From Candidatus Fusicatenibacter intestinigallinarum (GTDB lineage Bacteria > Bacillota > Clostridia > Lachnospirales > Lachnospiraceae), in the NCBI GenBank assembly GCA_019119555.1, contig DWWU01000038.1, positions 1 to 64,000 of the forward strand: 64,000 nt of DNA, written 5' to 3'. This document shows, piece after piece, positions 53,998 through 61,875 of the stretch. The notes under the pieces were generated by a model. It saw only the letters and a program-made list of their open reading frames with translations. It had not been told where the DNA came from and did no database searches. Every line of letters begins with the position of its first letter. Positions within the stretch are counted from its first letter, which is position 1. The position numbers and the translations under genes are program-made.

Positions 53998-55404
53998 ATG
54001 ACAGAGCTTGCGATTTCCCTGGATCCGCACAGCAAAGTACCGCTGTATGAGCAGATTTACAATTATATCAGAGATGAAATCAGAAAACGGCAGATTCTCC
54101 CTGGGGAGCGTCTGCCGTCTTCCCGTGCGCTCAGCAGCTATCTTCAGGTGAGCAGAAGTACGGTGGAACTGGCCTACGAGCAGCTGGTTTCTGAGGGGTA
54201 CCTGGAGAGTGTTCCATACCGGGGGTATTTTGCATGTGAGATGGAGGAGCTGTATCACATCGAGGGGATGAAACTTAAGGAACAGACCGTAAGGGAAGAG
54301 AAAAAGCCCGCATATCGCTGGGATTTTGCAGTCAGCGGAATTGCTCCGGGAGGATTTCCCCATAATGCATGGAAGAAGATTTCCCGGGAGGTGCTGGGCG
54401 ACGCTTCCCCGGAACTGTTTCAGCTTGGAGATCCGCAGGGAGAGCCGGAGTTTCGGGAGGCGATCGCCAATTATCTTCACCATGCCAGAGGAGTGAACTG
54501 CAGTCCCTCCCAGATCGTGGTGGGGGCGGGAAATGATTACCTGCTGATGCTGCTTTCAGTGCTTTTCGGGGAAAAGAAAAAAATCGCGATGGAAAATCCC
54601 ACGTATCGGAGCGCATATCGCTGCTTTCAGAGCCTCGGCCACACGATCTGTCCGGTTCCTATGGATGATGCGGGAATGGACCGGAAGGCGCTGGAGGTCT
54701 CCGGAGCCCAGATCGCTTATGTGATGCCGGCACACCAGTTCCCCGTGGGCACGGTGATGCCGATGAAGCGCCGGCTTTCTCTTCTGGCCTGGGCGGCGAG
54801 GGAAGAAGGCCGTTATCTTCTGGAAGACGATTATGACAGTGAATTCCGCTATAAAGGCAAGCCGATTCCGGCGCTCCAGGGCTTCGACAATGCCCAGAGA
54901 GTTATTTATCTCGGGACTTTCTCCCGGGCGATTGCCCCGTCGATCCGGGTCAGTTATATGGTATTGCCGGAAAGTCTGATGCCACAGTATCTCCGGAGCG
55001 GAAAGAATTTTTCCGCCACCGTGTCGAAAACGGATCAGAAGATTCTGGAAGTGTTTCTGAGGGAGGGATACTTTGAACGTCATCTGAACCGAATGCGCGC
55101 GCTGTATAAGACGAAACATGATCTTCTGATGCGTCAGCTGAAAGCGTTCCAGGGGATCTGTACCGTGTCCGGAGAGCATGCAGGCGTTCATGTGCTGCTG
55201 AAACTGACCAACGGACTCAGCGGCAGGGAAGCGGTCCGTCTTGCGGCCGGAGCGGGAATCCGTGTATACTGCCTGAAAGACTATTATATCAGAGAGACAG
55301 AGACGAGAGACGACACGGTGATGATTGGATATGCGGCAATGCCGGAGGAAGAAATTCCGAAGGCATGCGAAGCGCTGCGGAAAGCCTGGACACATATCGG
55401 CTGA
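53998..55404 (+). CDS. MocR/PdxR-like regulator lacking the PLP lysine
   Basis: 468 residues. The N-terminal GntR winged helix (PLYEQIYNYIRDEIRKRQI, then LPSSRALSSYLQVSRSTVE) is joined to a fold-type I aminotransferase domain. Conserved pieces include GDPQGEPEFREAIANYL, the PLP-ring Asp region LLEDDYDSEFRY, and YLGTFSRAIAPSIRVSYMV. In MocR proteins the last motif is GTFSK, with the Lys that forms the Schiff base; here the codon is CGG (Arg). The regulator probably cannot bind PLP covalently. It may have a changed ligand or be PLP-independent. Confidence 0.85.
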   Translation: MTELAISLDPHSKVPLYEQIYNYIRDEIRKRQILPGERLPSSRALSSYLQVSRSTVELAYEQLVSEGYLESVPYRGYFACEMEELYHIEGMKLKEQTVREEKKPAYRWDFAVSGIAPGGFPHNAWKKISREVLGDASPELFQLGDPQGEPEFREAIANYLHHARGVNCSPSQIVVGAGNDYLLMLLSVLFGEKKKIAMENPTYRSAYRCFQSLGHTICPVPMDDAGMDRKALEVSGAQIAYVMPAHQFPVGTVMPMKRRLSLLAWAAREEGRYLLEDDYDSEFRYKGKPIPALQGFDNAQRVIYLGTFSRAIAPSIRVSYMVLPESLMPQYLRSGKNFSATVSKTDQKILEVFLREGYFERHLNRMRALYKTKHDLLMRQLKAFQGICTVSGEHAGVHVLLKLTNGLSGREAVRLAAGAGIRVYCLKDYYIRETETRDDTVMIGYAAMPEEEIPKACEALRKAWTHIG

Positions 55405-55409
55405 CATAA

Positions 55410-55465
55410 AGAGAGGCTGTACGGCAGGATCGGACGTTTCCGATCGACTGCCATACAGCCTCTCT
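55410..55465. terminator. Long hairpin between convergent genes
   Basis: GAGAGGCTGTACGGCAG pairs with CTGCCATACAGCCTCTC (one mismatch), and the inner GATCGGA/TCCGATC pairs as well. It lies between the MocR-like gene (+) and the small membrane protein gene (-). It lacks a T tract, so it is a probable but unproven terminator for both. Confidence 0.65.
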
Positions 55466-55503
55466 CTGTACATTGCTGCCGTTCGGCAGATGACTGCAGA
55501 AAA

Positions 55504-55821
55504 TTATTGCCCGGAGGTTTCGCCGGAAACCTCGCTGTCAGAATCAGAGGAAACCTCTTTTTTTCCGTCGTCAGAATCGGACGGCTCTTCTGCTTTCTGT
55601 TCCTCCTCTTTCGGTTCTTTGGAAAGTGTTGTGTAAGTGCGCTCTGTGTAAGATTCCTTACCGTCGGAAGAATCCTGATTTTCGAATTCATCAGTAAAGT
55701 CGTCGAAATCTTCATCCAGAGAATCTTTTCCATCTCTCATCTTCAAATATGCCAGCACACCGCCTACGGCAACCACCACAACAGTCAGGCCGCACAGAGT
55801 TTTTGCTAATTTCTTTGCCAT
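55504..55821 (-). CDS. Small membrane protein with acidic tail
   Basis: 105 residues, AAAGGAGA before ATG 55821. One hydrophobic helix (about 5-27, AKTLCGLTVVVVAVGGVLAYL) is followed by a low-complexity, strongly acidic, Ser-rich tail (DEDFDDFTDEFENQD and onward). No homologue recognised. The tail is probably disordered; orientation is likely N-in with the tail outside, though a tail-in form is possible. Confidence 0.65.
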   Translation of the reverse strand: MAKKLAKTLCGLTVVVVAVGGVLAYLKMRDGKDSLDEDFDDFTDEFENQDSSDGKESYTERTYTTLSKEPKEEEQKAEEPSDSDDGKKEVSSDSDSEVSGETSGQ

Positions 55822-55974
55822 AATGTCTCCTTTCAGTGTCTGTTTTTCTTGCGTTACCGCCGGATGGCTTCACGGTAACCTTAAAATACAGAATCCTGCA
55901 TTTGTTATTATGCTCTATTGTAATACTTTTTGAACAAAAAAGAAAGTAGTTTTTCATATTCTTTGTGAAAGATG

Positions 55975-56034
55975 GTTACAGTTCAGCCAGATCTGTGATG
56001 TTTTTGCGATTTTCAATAGCCGAATGCCGTAACA
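55975..56034. repeat. Internally deleted long MITE (copy 18)
   Basis: GTTACAGTTCAGCCAGATCTG leads into TTTGCGATTTTCAAT and GCCGTAAC, which are pieces of the 133-bp element with the first hairpin and the right palindrome lost. A GAAAG pentamer occurs on both sides. Confidence 0.65.
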
Positions 56035-56146
56035 GAAAGTATTTTTCGGATGATTTGGGAAACACAGTGTGATAAAATGGTAGGGAGGCGGAAGATTATG
56101 AAGGAATGGAAAAGCAGAATGCGGAAAGAGAAGGGCGGAAGAGCAG

Positions 56147-56590
56147 ATGGAAAGAATTCGCACGATGACAATGGAAGATTATGAAGCGGTTTATGATCTG
56201 TGGATTCATACGCCGGGTATGGGGCTGAATACTCTGGATGACAGCAGAGATGGAATCGGGAAGTATCTGAGACGAAATCCGTCTACCTGCTTTGTGGCAG
56301 AGGAAGACGGAACGGTGACCGGAGCGCTCATTGCGGGGCATGACGGCAGAAGAGGATATATTTATCATCTGGCTGTGCGGCAGCAGTACAGAAAGCGCGG
56401 AATCGGGAAGCGTCTGACAGAGGCTGCGATGGAAGCGCTGGAAAAAGAGGGGATTCATAAAGTGTCCCTGGTTGCATTTAAAAGAAATGACGTCGGAAAC
56501 GGATTCTGGGAAGCACAGGGATTTTCGGTGCGGGAGGATCTTGTATACCGGAATAAGGGGATTCACGAGCTACAGCGTATGGATACATGA
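56147..56590 (+). CDS. GNAT family N-acetyltransferase
   Basis: 147 residues. The acetyl-CoA motif QYRKRGIGKRLTEAAM (about 82-97) follows the beta strand YIYHLAVR, and NGFWEAQGF is the usual C-terminal motif. The substrate is unknown; the compact single-domain form is like small-molecule or ribosomal-protein acetyltransferases. It is probably co-transcribed with the HAD gene 68 bases on. Confidence 0.85.
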   Translation: MERIRTMTMEDYEAVYDLWIHTPGMGLNTLDDSRDGIGKYLRRNPSTCFVAEEDGTVTGALIAGHDGRRGYIYHLAVRQQYRKRGIGKRLTEAAMEALEKEGIHKVSLVAFKRNDVGNGFWEAQGFSVREDLVYRNKGIHELQRMDT

Positions 56591-56658
56591 TTCAGAGGAA
56601 GCGGCGGACAGAGCCGCAGTTTGTGATATGCTGATGAAGGGAAACAGAGGTGGAAGGT

Positions 56659-57333
56659 ATGATAAAAACCTGTATTTTTGATCTTGACGGTACGATTGCG
56701 GATACCGTGGAATCCATAGCGCATGCGGGAAACCGGGTTCTGGAACAGTTCGGCCTGGAACCGCGTCCGGTAAAGGATTACAATTATTATGCGGGCAACG
56801 GGATCGATCTGGCGCTGAAACGTGCGCTTGCCGATGCCGGAGATGCGGAGGGGAATTACTGGAAACAGGGGATTCCGCTGATACGGAAATATTTTGCAGA
56901 GGATCCGCTTTATCATGTCAGGCCGTTTCAGGGAATGCCGGAGACGCTGCAGGAGCTGAAAGCGCAGGGGATTTCACTGGGAGTGTTTACCAACAAGCCC
57001 CATGAAGAGGCGATACATGTTGTGCAGGCCCTTTACGGAAAAAGCATGTTTGACAGAATTCAGGGACAGACAGAGGAAATTCCGATGAAACCGGCGCCGG
57101 ACGGCGCGCTGAAGATTGCCGGTGAGCTTCATGTGAAGCCGGAGGAATGTATGTACTTCGGGGATACCAATACGGACATGCAGACAGGAAGAGCGGCAGG
57201 TATGTTTACGGTAGGCGTGACCTGGGGATTCCGCCCGCGGAAAGAACTGGTGGAAAACCATGCGATGGCCCTGATTGATACCCCGGCGGAGATTTTGCAG
57301 CTGGTCCGGGAGAAAGGGTCCGGCGCTGTCTGA
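56659..57333 (+). CDS. HAD hydrolase, phosphoglycolate phosphatase type
   Basis: 224 residues, start ATG 56659. HAD motifs: CIFDLDGTIADT (I), VFTNKP (II), Lys in MKPAPDG (III), GDTNTDMQTGRAAGM (IV). The cap is the helical bundle of subfamily IA. Similarity in layout to Gph/PpaX suggests phosphoglycolate or pyrophosphate-like substrates. It is not a close copy of the HAD gene at 8135. Confidence 0.85.
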   Translation: MIKTCIFDLDGTIADTVESIAHAGNRVLEQFGLEPRPVKDYNYYAGNGIDLALKRALADAGDAEGNYWKQGIPLIRKYFAEDPLYHVRPFQGMPETLQELKAQGISLGVFTNKPHEEAIHVVQALYGKSMFDRIQGQTEEIPMKPAPDGALKIAGELHVKPEECMYFGDTNTDMQTGRAAGMFTVGVTWGFRPRKELVENHAMALIDTPAEILQLVREKGSGAV

Positions 57334-57455
57334 AATCATGCGAAGATCGTTTCTGCGGGGAGGAATACATCCGCTGTTTCCGGATGAAGAAAGAATATTC
57401 GGAAGAGAGAGCAGGTGTTCTGTGTCTGAACGAACGATACAAAAGGAGGAAAAAT

Positions 57456-57719
57456 ATGAGCGAGTACAGAGAAGAGTATGTGATGACGTTTCTGAAAAAT
57501 CAGGGACAGTTGTTTGAAAAACCGGTTGCTGAGACATTTGAGGAAGCGGAGGCATTCCTGGAAGACTGTATGGCGGTGGTTGCAGATTCCCTGAAAGAAG
57601 TGAGGGAGTTCCTGGAAGAGGAAGGAATGGATGTGGAAGGGCTGGACGATGCGGCGCTGGAAGGGGAAAGCGAGGTATTTCGTCTGCCTGACGGAAAATA
57701 TCTGATTGTCGAAGGATAA
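57456..57719 (+). CDS. Small acidic protein of unknown function
   Basis: 87 residues, AAAGGAGG before ATG 57456. It is a highly charged, helical cytosolic protein (EEAEAFLEDCMAVVADSLKEVREFLEEEGMDVEG) ending in a short hydrophobic strand (LPDGKYLIVEG). Such proteins occur in related genomes without known role. The excellent ribosome site supports expression. Confidence 0.65.
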   Translation: MSEYREEYVMTFLKNQGQLFEKPVAETFEEAEAFLEDCMAVVADSLKEVREFLEEEGMDVEGLDDAALEGESEVFRLPDGKYLIVEG

Positions 57720-57813
57720 GACGATAAACGGATAATAAAATCTGAAAATTTTAAATAATATATACAATATTGAAAATATAAAAACAAAAATACAAAAGAA
57801 ATCAAAATAATGA

Positions 57814-57842
57814 TTGACTAAGCGGGAAAAGTGAGATAAGAT
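57814..57842 (+). promoter_or_regulatory. Promoter of the gene at 57875
   Basis: TTGACT (57814-57819), 17 bases, TAAGAT (57837-57842), in an AT-rich stretch. Confidence 0.65.
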
Positions 57843-57874
57843 ATAAATAAGAAAAGCGGAAAGGGGTTGAGCCT

Positions 57875-58222
57875 ATGTTGTACGTGATTGATTTTGTATT
57901 GCTGATTGGATGTATCCTGATTTTCAGCGCCGGAATTGTCTGGGCGTTCAGAAGTGAAGACTACAGCAAGAATCCGCTGCATCGGCTGTACTGCCTGCTT
58001 TCGATGATGTATCTCAGAATGAGCGATTTTCTGATGAAAGGATATGATGCTCTTCGCGACGGAAAGGAGCAGCTGTGCAGCAGGATGTTCGGAAGCGGCA
58101 GCGTGCCTCTGACGACCGGCGGAAAAACCTGGAGCGATGAATCCTATATGGCTGGCGGCGGTACAGCAAAGACCTCAGGATTTATGAAGAACAGCCGCTA
58201 CAACATGAAAGTACTGAAGTAA
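57875..58222 (+). CDS. Small membrane protein of unknown function
   Basis: 115 residues, AAAGGGG 8 bases before ATG 57875. One hydrophobic helix at residues 3-25 (VIDFVLLIGCILIFSAGIV) is followed by a basic, helical soluble part (LHRLYCLLSMMYLRMSDFLMKG) and a Gly/Ser-rich end. No family recognised. It has its own promoter and ends before a MITE copy. Confidence 0.6.
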   Translation: MLYVIDFVLLIGCILIFSAGIVWAFRSEDYSKNPLHRLYCLLSMMYLRMSDFLMKGYDALRDGKEQLCSRMFGSGSVPLTTGGKTWSDESYMAGGGTAKTSGFMKNSRYNMKVLK

Positions 58223-58234
58223 GTACGGTAAACC

Positions 58235-58262
58235 GTAACAGCTCAGCCGGCTGAACTGTTAC
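58235..58262. repeat. 28-bp MITE-type palindrome (copy 19)
   Basis: GTAACAGCTCAGCC followed by GGCTGAACTGTTAC. The flanks GGTAAACC and GGAAAAAC agree at 6 of 8 positions. Confidence 0.8.
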
Positions 58263-58290
58263 GGAAAAACGGAAAACCTTTTTACAGAGA

Positions 58291-58328
58291 AAGTCCCCGG
58301 CGGGAGTGATTCCCCGGCCGGGGATTTT
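58291..58328. terminator. Terminator between convergent genes
   Basis: AAGTCCCCGGC pairs with GCCGGGGATTTT. It serves the gene at 57875 (+) and probably the sugar-kinase operon (-). Confidence 0.75.
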
Positions 58329-58354
58329 CCGTGTCTGCCGACAGTTTTTTCAGA

Positions 58355-59425
58355 TTATCGGTCCATTTCCGACTGACGGCCGGTGGAATGGTGTTCACGG
58401 ATAATGGCGTCAATTTCTTTGCGGTCGCAGGACGGAAGATCTCCGGGAATTGTATTTTTGACAGATCCGGTGGCATTTCCGTACGCAAGAGCTTTGGCGT
58501 AGTCTCCCGGATTGGCCAGCAGGCTGTAAAGGACGCCAGAGACATAGGCATCGCCGGAACCGATACGGTCAACGACTTCAATATTATGGTAAGGCTCCTC
58601 CTCGTAGAAGGTGTCGTCGGCGGAGCTGTAGATCACGGATCCAAAGGTGTGGATCTTCGGACTATGTACAATTCTCTGAGTGGAAGCCACGATGGAGATC
58701 GGGTATTCTTCCGTGAAGCTTTTCATGATTTCGTGGGCAGATCCCTCTTTCAGGAAGGTAAGGCGGGCAGTGTCCTCCGAACAGAAAAAGATATCCACAT
58801 AGGGAAGAATCTGCTTGATGCATTCTCTTGCCTCATCGCCGCTCCAGAGATTTCCGCGGAAATTTACGTCAAAGGAAATCAGTGTTCCCTGAGCTTTAAA
58901 ACGTTTGATCATCTCAATGGCGGTCTCGCGGGTGTTGGGGCTGAGCGCCAGTGTGATACCGCTGGTATGGAAGCAGCGAGTAGAGGAAAACATTTTCTCA
59001 TCATAATCGTTGATGTGAATTTCCTGGAATGTGGTGTGTGCCCGGTCGTAGACGATACGCGGCTTTCTCGGATATGCGCCGCCTTCATAGTAGTAAACAC
59101 CCAGCCGCGCATGTCTGTCTGAATCATATACCAGATAGTCGTCGGACACTCCGAGAAAACGAATTCTGTTCTTGATATATGTGCCCAGGTCATTGGCCGG
59201 AAGTTTGGAAATCATTCCTGTGTGAAGTCCCAGGAGAGACACGCCGGAAACAACGTTCAGTTCTGCGCCTCCGGCCTTTTTTTCGAAGGTGTCGCCCCGC
59301 ACAAGACGTTCGTTGATGGGTGGGGAAAGGCGAAGAAGAACTTCTCCCAGAGCAAGGAGATCGAAATCACGCTGGGAAGCGGACAACGTTGCGTCTTCAC
59401 GGTTCATGGTATTTTCCGATGCCAT
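58355..59425 (-). CDS. PfkB family sugar kinase (second ketodeoxygluconate kinase-like gene)
   Basis: 356 residues, AGGAGGATTCTT before ATG 59425. PfkB motifs: N-terminal LALGEVLLRLSPP and GGAELNVVSGVSLLG, C-terminal DRIGSGDAYVSGVLYSLL with the catalytic Asp. The layout resembles KdgK-type kinases and is a diverged paralogue of the next gene. It has about 20 extra N-terminal residues. The 179-base gap to the previous gene holds a hairpin (59449-59476). Substrate likely 2-keto-3-deoxygluconate or a similar acid sugar. Confidence 0.82.
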   Translation of the reverse strand: MASENTMNREDATLSASQRDFDLLALGEVLLRLSPPINERLVRGDTFEKKAGGAELNVVSGVSLLGLHTGMISKLPANDLGTYIKNRIRFLGVSDDYLVYDSDRHARLGVYYYEGGAYPRKPRIVYDRAHTTFQEIHINDYDEKMFSSTRCFHTSGITLALSPNTRETAIEMIKRFKAQGTLISFDVNFRGNLWSGDEARECIKQILPYVDIFFCSEDTARLTFLKEGSAHEIMKSFTEEYPISIVASTQRIVHSPKIHTFGSVIYSSADDTFYEEEPYHNIEVVDRIGSGDAYVSGVLYSLLANPGDYAKALAYGNATGSVKNTIPGDLPSCDRKEIDAIIREHHSTGRQSEMDR

Positions 59426-59448
59426 AAGAATCCTCCTTTCAAATAGGA

Positions 59449-59476
59449 TTGGGGCACTGCCTGAGCAGTACCCCAA
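59449..59476 (-). promoter_or_regulatory. Hairpin 24 bases upstream of the second kinase gene
   Basis: TTGGGG-ACTGC and GCAGT-CCCCAA pair around a 4-base loop, with one C/A mismatch. There is no T tract. It may set the relative expression of the two kinases by protecting or processing the mRNA. Confidence 0.45.
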
Positions 59477-59604
59477 CTATAATCAAATCATTGTGTGTGA
59501 AAGTGAGTCAGCCTCTCCTGGCAGTTGGAGCTGCCGGTCTCACTGAGATGGTAGTATAGAATTATGACAGCTGCGAATGCTGTATACAGCTCACAGAGAG
59601 CAGC

Positions 59605-60630
59605 TTATCTCTGCACACGTCCGGAACCGTCTCCGCCAGCCAGCTTCAGAACCTCATCCATGGAAACCATATTATAGTCGCCTTCGATGGAGTGTTTCAG
59701 GCAGGATGCAGCAACAGCAAATTCGATGATTCCCTGAGAATCGTAACCATTCAGTGTAGCTGCGATCAGTCCGCCGCCAAAGCTGTCGCCGCCGCCTACA
59801 CGGTCAACGATGTGCATTTTATATTTTTTGCTGAAGTAATAATCCGTTCCGTCGTACAGCATACCGGACCAGTTGTTGTCGTTTGCAGACAGGGATTCGC
59901 GCAGTGTGATGCAGACTTTTTCGAATCCGAAGCGGTCAGCCAGCTGTTTTGCAACGTCCTTGTATCCTTCGCGGTTGATTTCACCTGCAGTTACGTCGGT
60001 ATTGGAAGCTTTGATTCCGAATACGTCGGAAGCGTCCTCTTCATTTGCAATACATACGTCAACATATTTGCAGAGCTCGCCCATTACCTGTCCGGCTTTT
60101 TCTTTGCTCCACAGTTTGTTTCTGTAGTTCAGGTCGCAGGAAATCTTAACGCCTGCCTCTTTTGCTGCCTTACATGCTTCCAGACAAATTTCTGCAACGT
60201 TGTCGCCCAGAGCCGGAGTAATGCCGGTGAAATGGAACCACTCAGCGCCTTCAAAGATTTCTTTCCAGTTGAAATCGGAAGCGTCTGCAGTTGCAATTGC
60301 AGAACCTGCACGGTCATAAATGACTTTGGAAGGTCTCTGGGAAGCGCCTTTCTCCAGGAAATAGATACCTACGCGATCGCCGCCGCGGGTGATATAATCG
60401 GTATGAACGCCATATCTGCGCAGAGAATTCACGCCGGCCTGTCCGATCTCATGCTTCGGGAGCTTTGTAACGAAGTAGGAATCGAATCCGTAGTTTGCCA
60501 GAGAAACGGCTACGTTTGCTTCACCGCCGCCGTAGGTTGCGCCGTAGGAATCTGCCTGTACGAAACGATAATATCCTTCCGGCGCCAGTCTCAACATGAT
60601 TTCACCAAATGTAACTACTTTCTTTGCCAT
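59605..60630 (-). CDS. kdgK: 2-dehydro-3-deoxygluconokinase
   Basis: 341 residues, start ATG 60630. The PfkB signature TFGEIMLRLAPEGYYRFVQADSYG and GGGEANVAVSLA, and the C-terminal DRVGGGDSFGGGLIAA with the catalytic Asp, fit KdgK. RPSKVIYDRAGSA is typical of KDG kinases. It phosphorylates 2-keto-3-deoxygluconate to KDPG, which the aldolase encoded just upstream (22 bases) cleaves. It serves breakdown of uronic acids such as galacturonate or glucuronate. Confidence 0.88.
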   Translation of the reverse strand: MAKKVVTFGEIMLRLAPEGYYRFVQADSYGATYGGGEANVAVSLANYGFDSYFVTKLPKHEIGQAGVNSLRRYGVHTDYITRGGDRVGIYFLEKGASQRPSKVIYDRAGSAIATADASDFNWKEIFEGAEWFHFTGITPALGDNVAEICLEACKAAKEAGVKISCDLNYRNKLWSKEKAGQVMGELCKYVDVCIANEEDASDVFGIKASNTDVTAGEINREGYKDVAKQLADRFGFEKVCITLRESLSANDNNWSGMLYDGTDYYFSKKYKMHIVDRVGGGDSFGGGLIAATLNGYDSQGIIEFAVAASCLKHSIEGDYNMVSMDEVLKLAGGDGSGRVQR

Positions 60631-60651
60631 GATTTGTTTCTCCTTTTACGA

Positions 60652-61614
60652 TTATTTCTTATTTACAAGATGAACTGCGAAGCCGCCGATTTCGTCCTGC
60701 AGATAAATAAAGTTCAGTTTTCCGTTCTTATAGGTTGCGCTCTCTTCATCAAATTTATATCCCTGAGACTCCAGGAAATATTTTGCGCGAAGTACACTGT
60801 TTGTTCCCACTGCGATATGTCCGTGAGTTCCGCGTACTTTGGATTTCATGACCTCGATCTGTGTTCCTGCAAAAACAGATTTGCTGTGGTTGTCTTTTGA
60901 CCAGCCGAACAGAGCTTCAAATCCGGATGCAGTCTTGTCAGCTTCCGCTTCGTCCTCAGAATTGATTCCAATATGAAGAACTTCAAAGCCCAGCATCGTC
61001 TGTACCGCTTCTCTTGTCATATCTCTGATCTTGTCGAATTCACCGGCGTTTACCAGCGCTTTGTTTACCATCCAGCTTCCGCCGCAGGCAATGATCTTGT
61101 CGAATGCAAGATACTCATTGATATTCTTTGCGTTTATGCCGCCGGTCGGCATAAATTTCATGTTTACATACGGAGCAGCCATTGCTTTGATCATAGCCAG
61201 TCCGCCGGCTGCCTCAGCCGGGAAGAATTTTACAACATCCAGACCCAGGGAAAGAGCGGTTTCGATATCGCTCGGATTGCAGGTACCGGGAGTTACCGGG
61301 ATATTCTTATCCACACAATATTTTACAACTTCCGGATTCAGGCCAGGGCTTACAATGAATTTAGCGCCTGCATTTACCGCACGGTCAACCTGCTCAGTGG
61401 TCAGAACAGTTCCGGCGCCGACTAACATGTTCGGATATTTTTCCGTCATGATACGGATGGATTCCTCAGCAGCGGCAGTTCGGAAGGTTACCTCCGCGCA
61501 CGGAAGCCCGCCTTCGCACAGAGCTTTTGCAAGCGGCTCCGCATCCTCCGGTTTGTCCAGAACTACGACTGGTACGATACCAATTTTCTGAATTTTTTCC
61601 AATACAGCATTCAT
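60652..61614 (-). CDS. eda: KDPG/KHG aldolase fused to a VOC-like domain
   Basis: 320 residues, AAAGGAGAAG before ATG 61614. Residues 1-213 are a complete class I aldolase barrel: GIVPVVVLDKPEDAEPLA, EVTFRTAAA (catalytic Glu), GAGTVLTTEQV, VKFFPAEAAGG with the Schiff-base Lys, and FMPTGGI. Residues about 214-320 form a second domain starting TMLGFEVLHIGINSEDEAEA, with HGHIAVGTNSVLRAKYFLESQGY, which resembles a vicinal-oxygen-chelate fold. E. coli Eda ends at about 213. The aldolase splits KDPG to pyruvate and glyceraldehyde-3-phosphate; the role of the added domain is unknown. Confidence 0.88.
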   Translation of the reverse strand: MNAVLEKIQKIGIVPVVVLDKPEDAEPLAKALCEGGLPCAEVTFRTAAAEESIRIMTEKYPNMLVGAGTVLTTEQVDRAVNAGAKFIVSPGLNPEVVKYCVDKNIPVTPGTCNPSDIETALSLGLDVVKFFPAEAAGGLAMIKAMAAPYVNMKFMPTGGINAKNINEYLAFDKIIACGGSWMVNKALVNAGEFDKIRDMTREAVQTMLGFEVLHIGINSEDEAEADKTASGFEALFGWSKDNHSKSVFAGTQIEVMKSKVRGTHGHIAVGTNSVLRAKYFLESQGYKFDEESATYKNGKLNFIYLQDEIGGFAVHLVNKK

Positions 61615-61660
61615 ACTTCTCTTCTCCTTTGGCTTTTTTAAAGTTTTACGAGTTTCACAA

Positions 61661-61679
61661 TATGGAACTAAGTTTCACG
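61661..61679. promoter_or_regulatory. Candidate IclR operator in the eda leader
   Basis: TGGAACT-A-AGTTTCA (61663-61677) is a 15-bp imperfect palindrome of the IclR-operator shape, with another half site AGTTTCA at 61651-61657. It lies about 15-30 bases after the predicted eda start point. A related TATGGAAC...TTCACG string occurs at 61840-61860 at the iclR promoter. Confidence 0.5.
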
Positions 61680-61699
61680 ATGTAATACTTTGTGCTTTC

Positions 61700-61727
61700 A
61701 TTATACCTCCATACCATCAAAAGTCAA
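61700..61727 (-). promoter_or_regulatory. Promoter of the eda-kdgK operon
   Basis: On the minus strand TTGACT and TATAAT are 16 bases apart, about 85 bases before the eda ATG. Confidence 0.7.
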
Positions 61728-61756
61728 GCAGAAAATAAAATATCTATCGAATATTG

Positions 61757-61792
61757 GCAACTGTTCAGTCAGCGGAATGATTGCGGCATCCG
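61757..61792 (-). repeat. Truncated long MITE (copy 20)
   Basis: GCAACTGTTCAGTC followed by AGCGGAATGATTGC and then GGCATCCG, the order seen at the start of the long element at 37976. The remainder is lost. Confidence 0.65.
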
Positions 61793-61805
61793 TCTGTTTT
61801 TTTCC

Positions 61806-61834
61806 TTGTCATGATAATTTTGCTGTGTTAAAAT
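61806..61834 (+). promoter_or_regulatory. Promoter of the IclR gene
   Basis: TTGTCA (61806-61811), 17 bases, TAAAAT (61829-61834). The predicted start near 61841 favours ATG 61876 as the gene start. Confidence 0.6.
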
Positions 61835-61875
61835 GCGAATATGGAACGATGGAATTCACGGGAAAGCGTGGAAGA

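Noticed and set aside
59692-60900. Plus-strand open frame of 402 codons opposite kdgK and eda
   Set aside because: The opposite strand encodes clear PfkB and aldolase motifs; this frame is Cys/Phe-rich, has no known domain and is a complement artefact.
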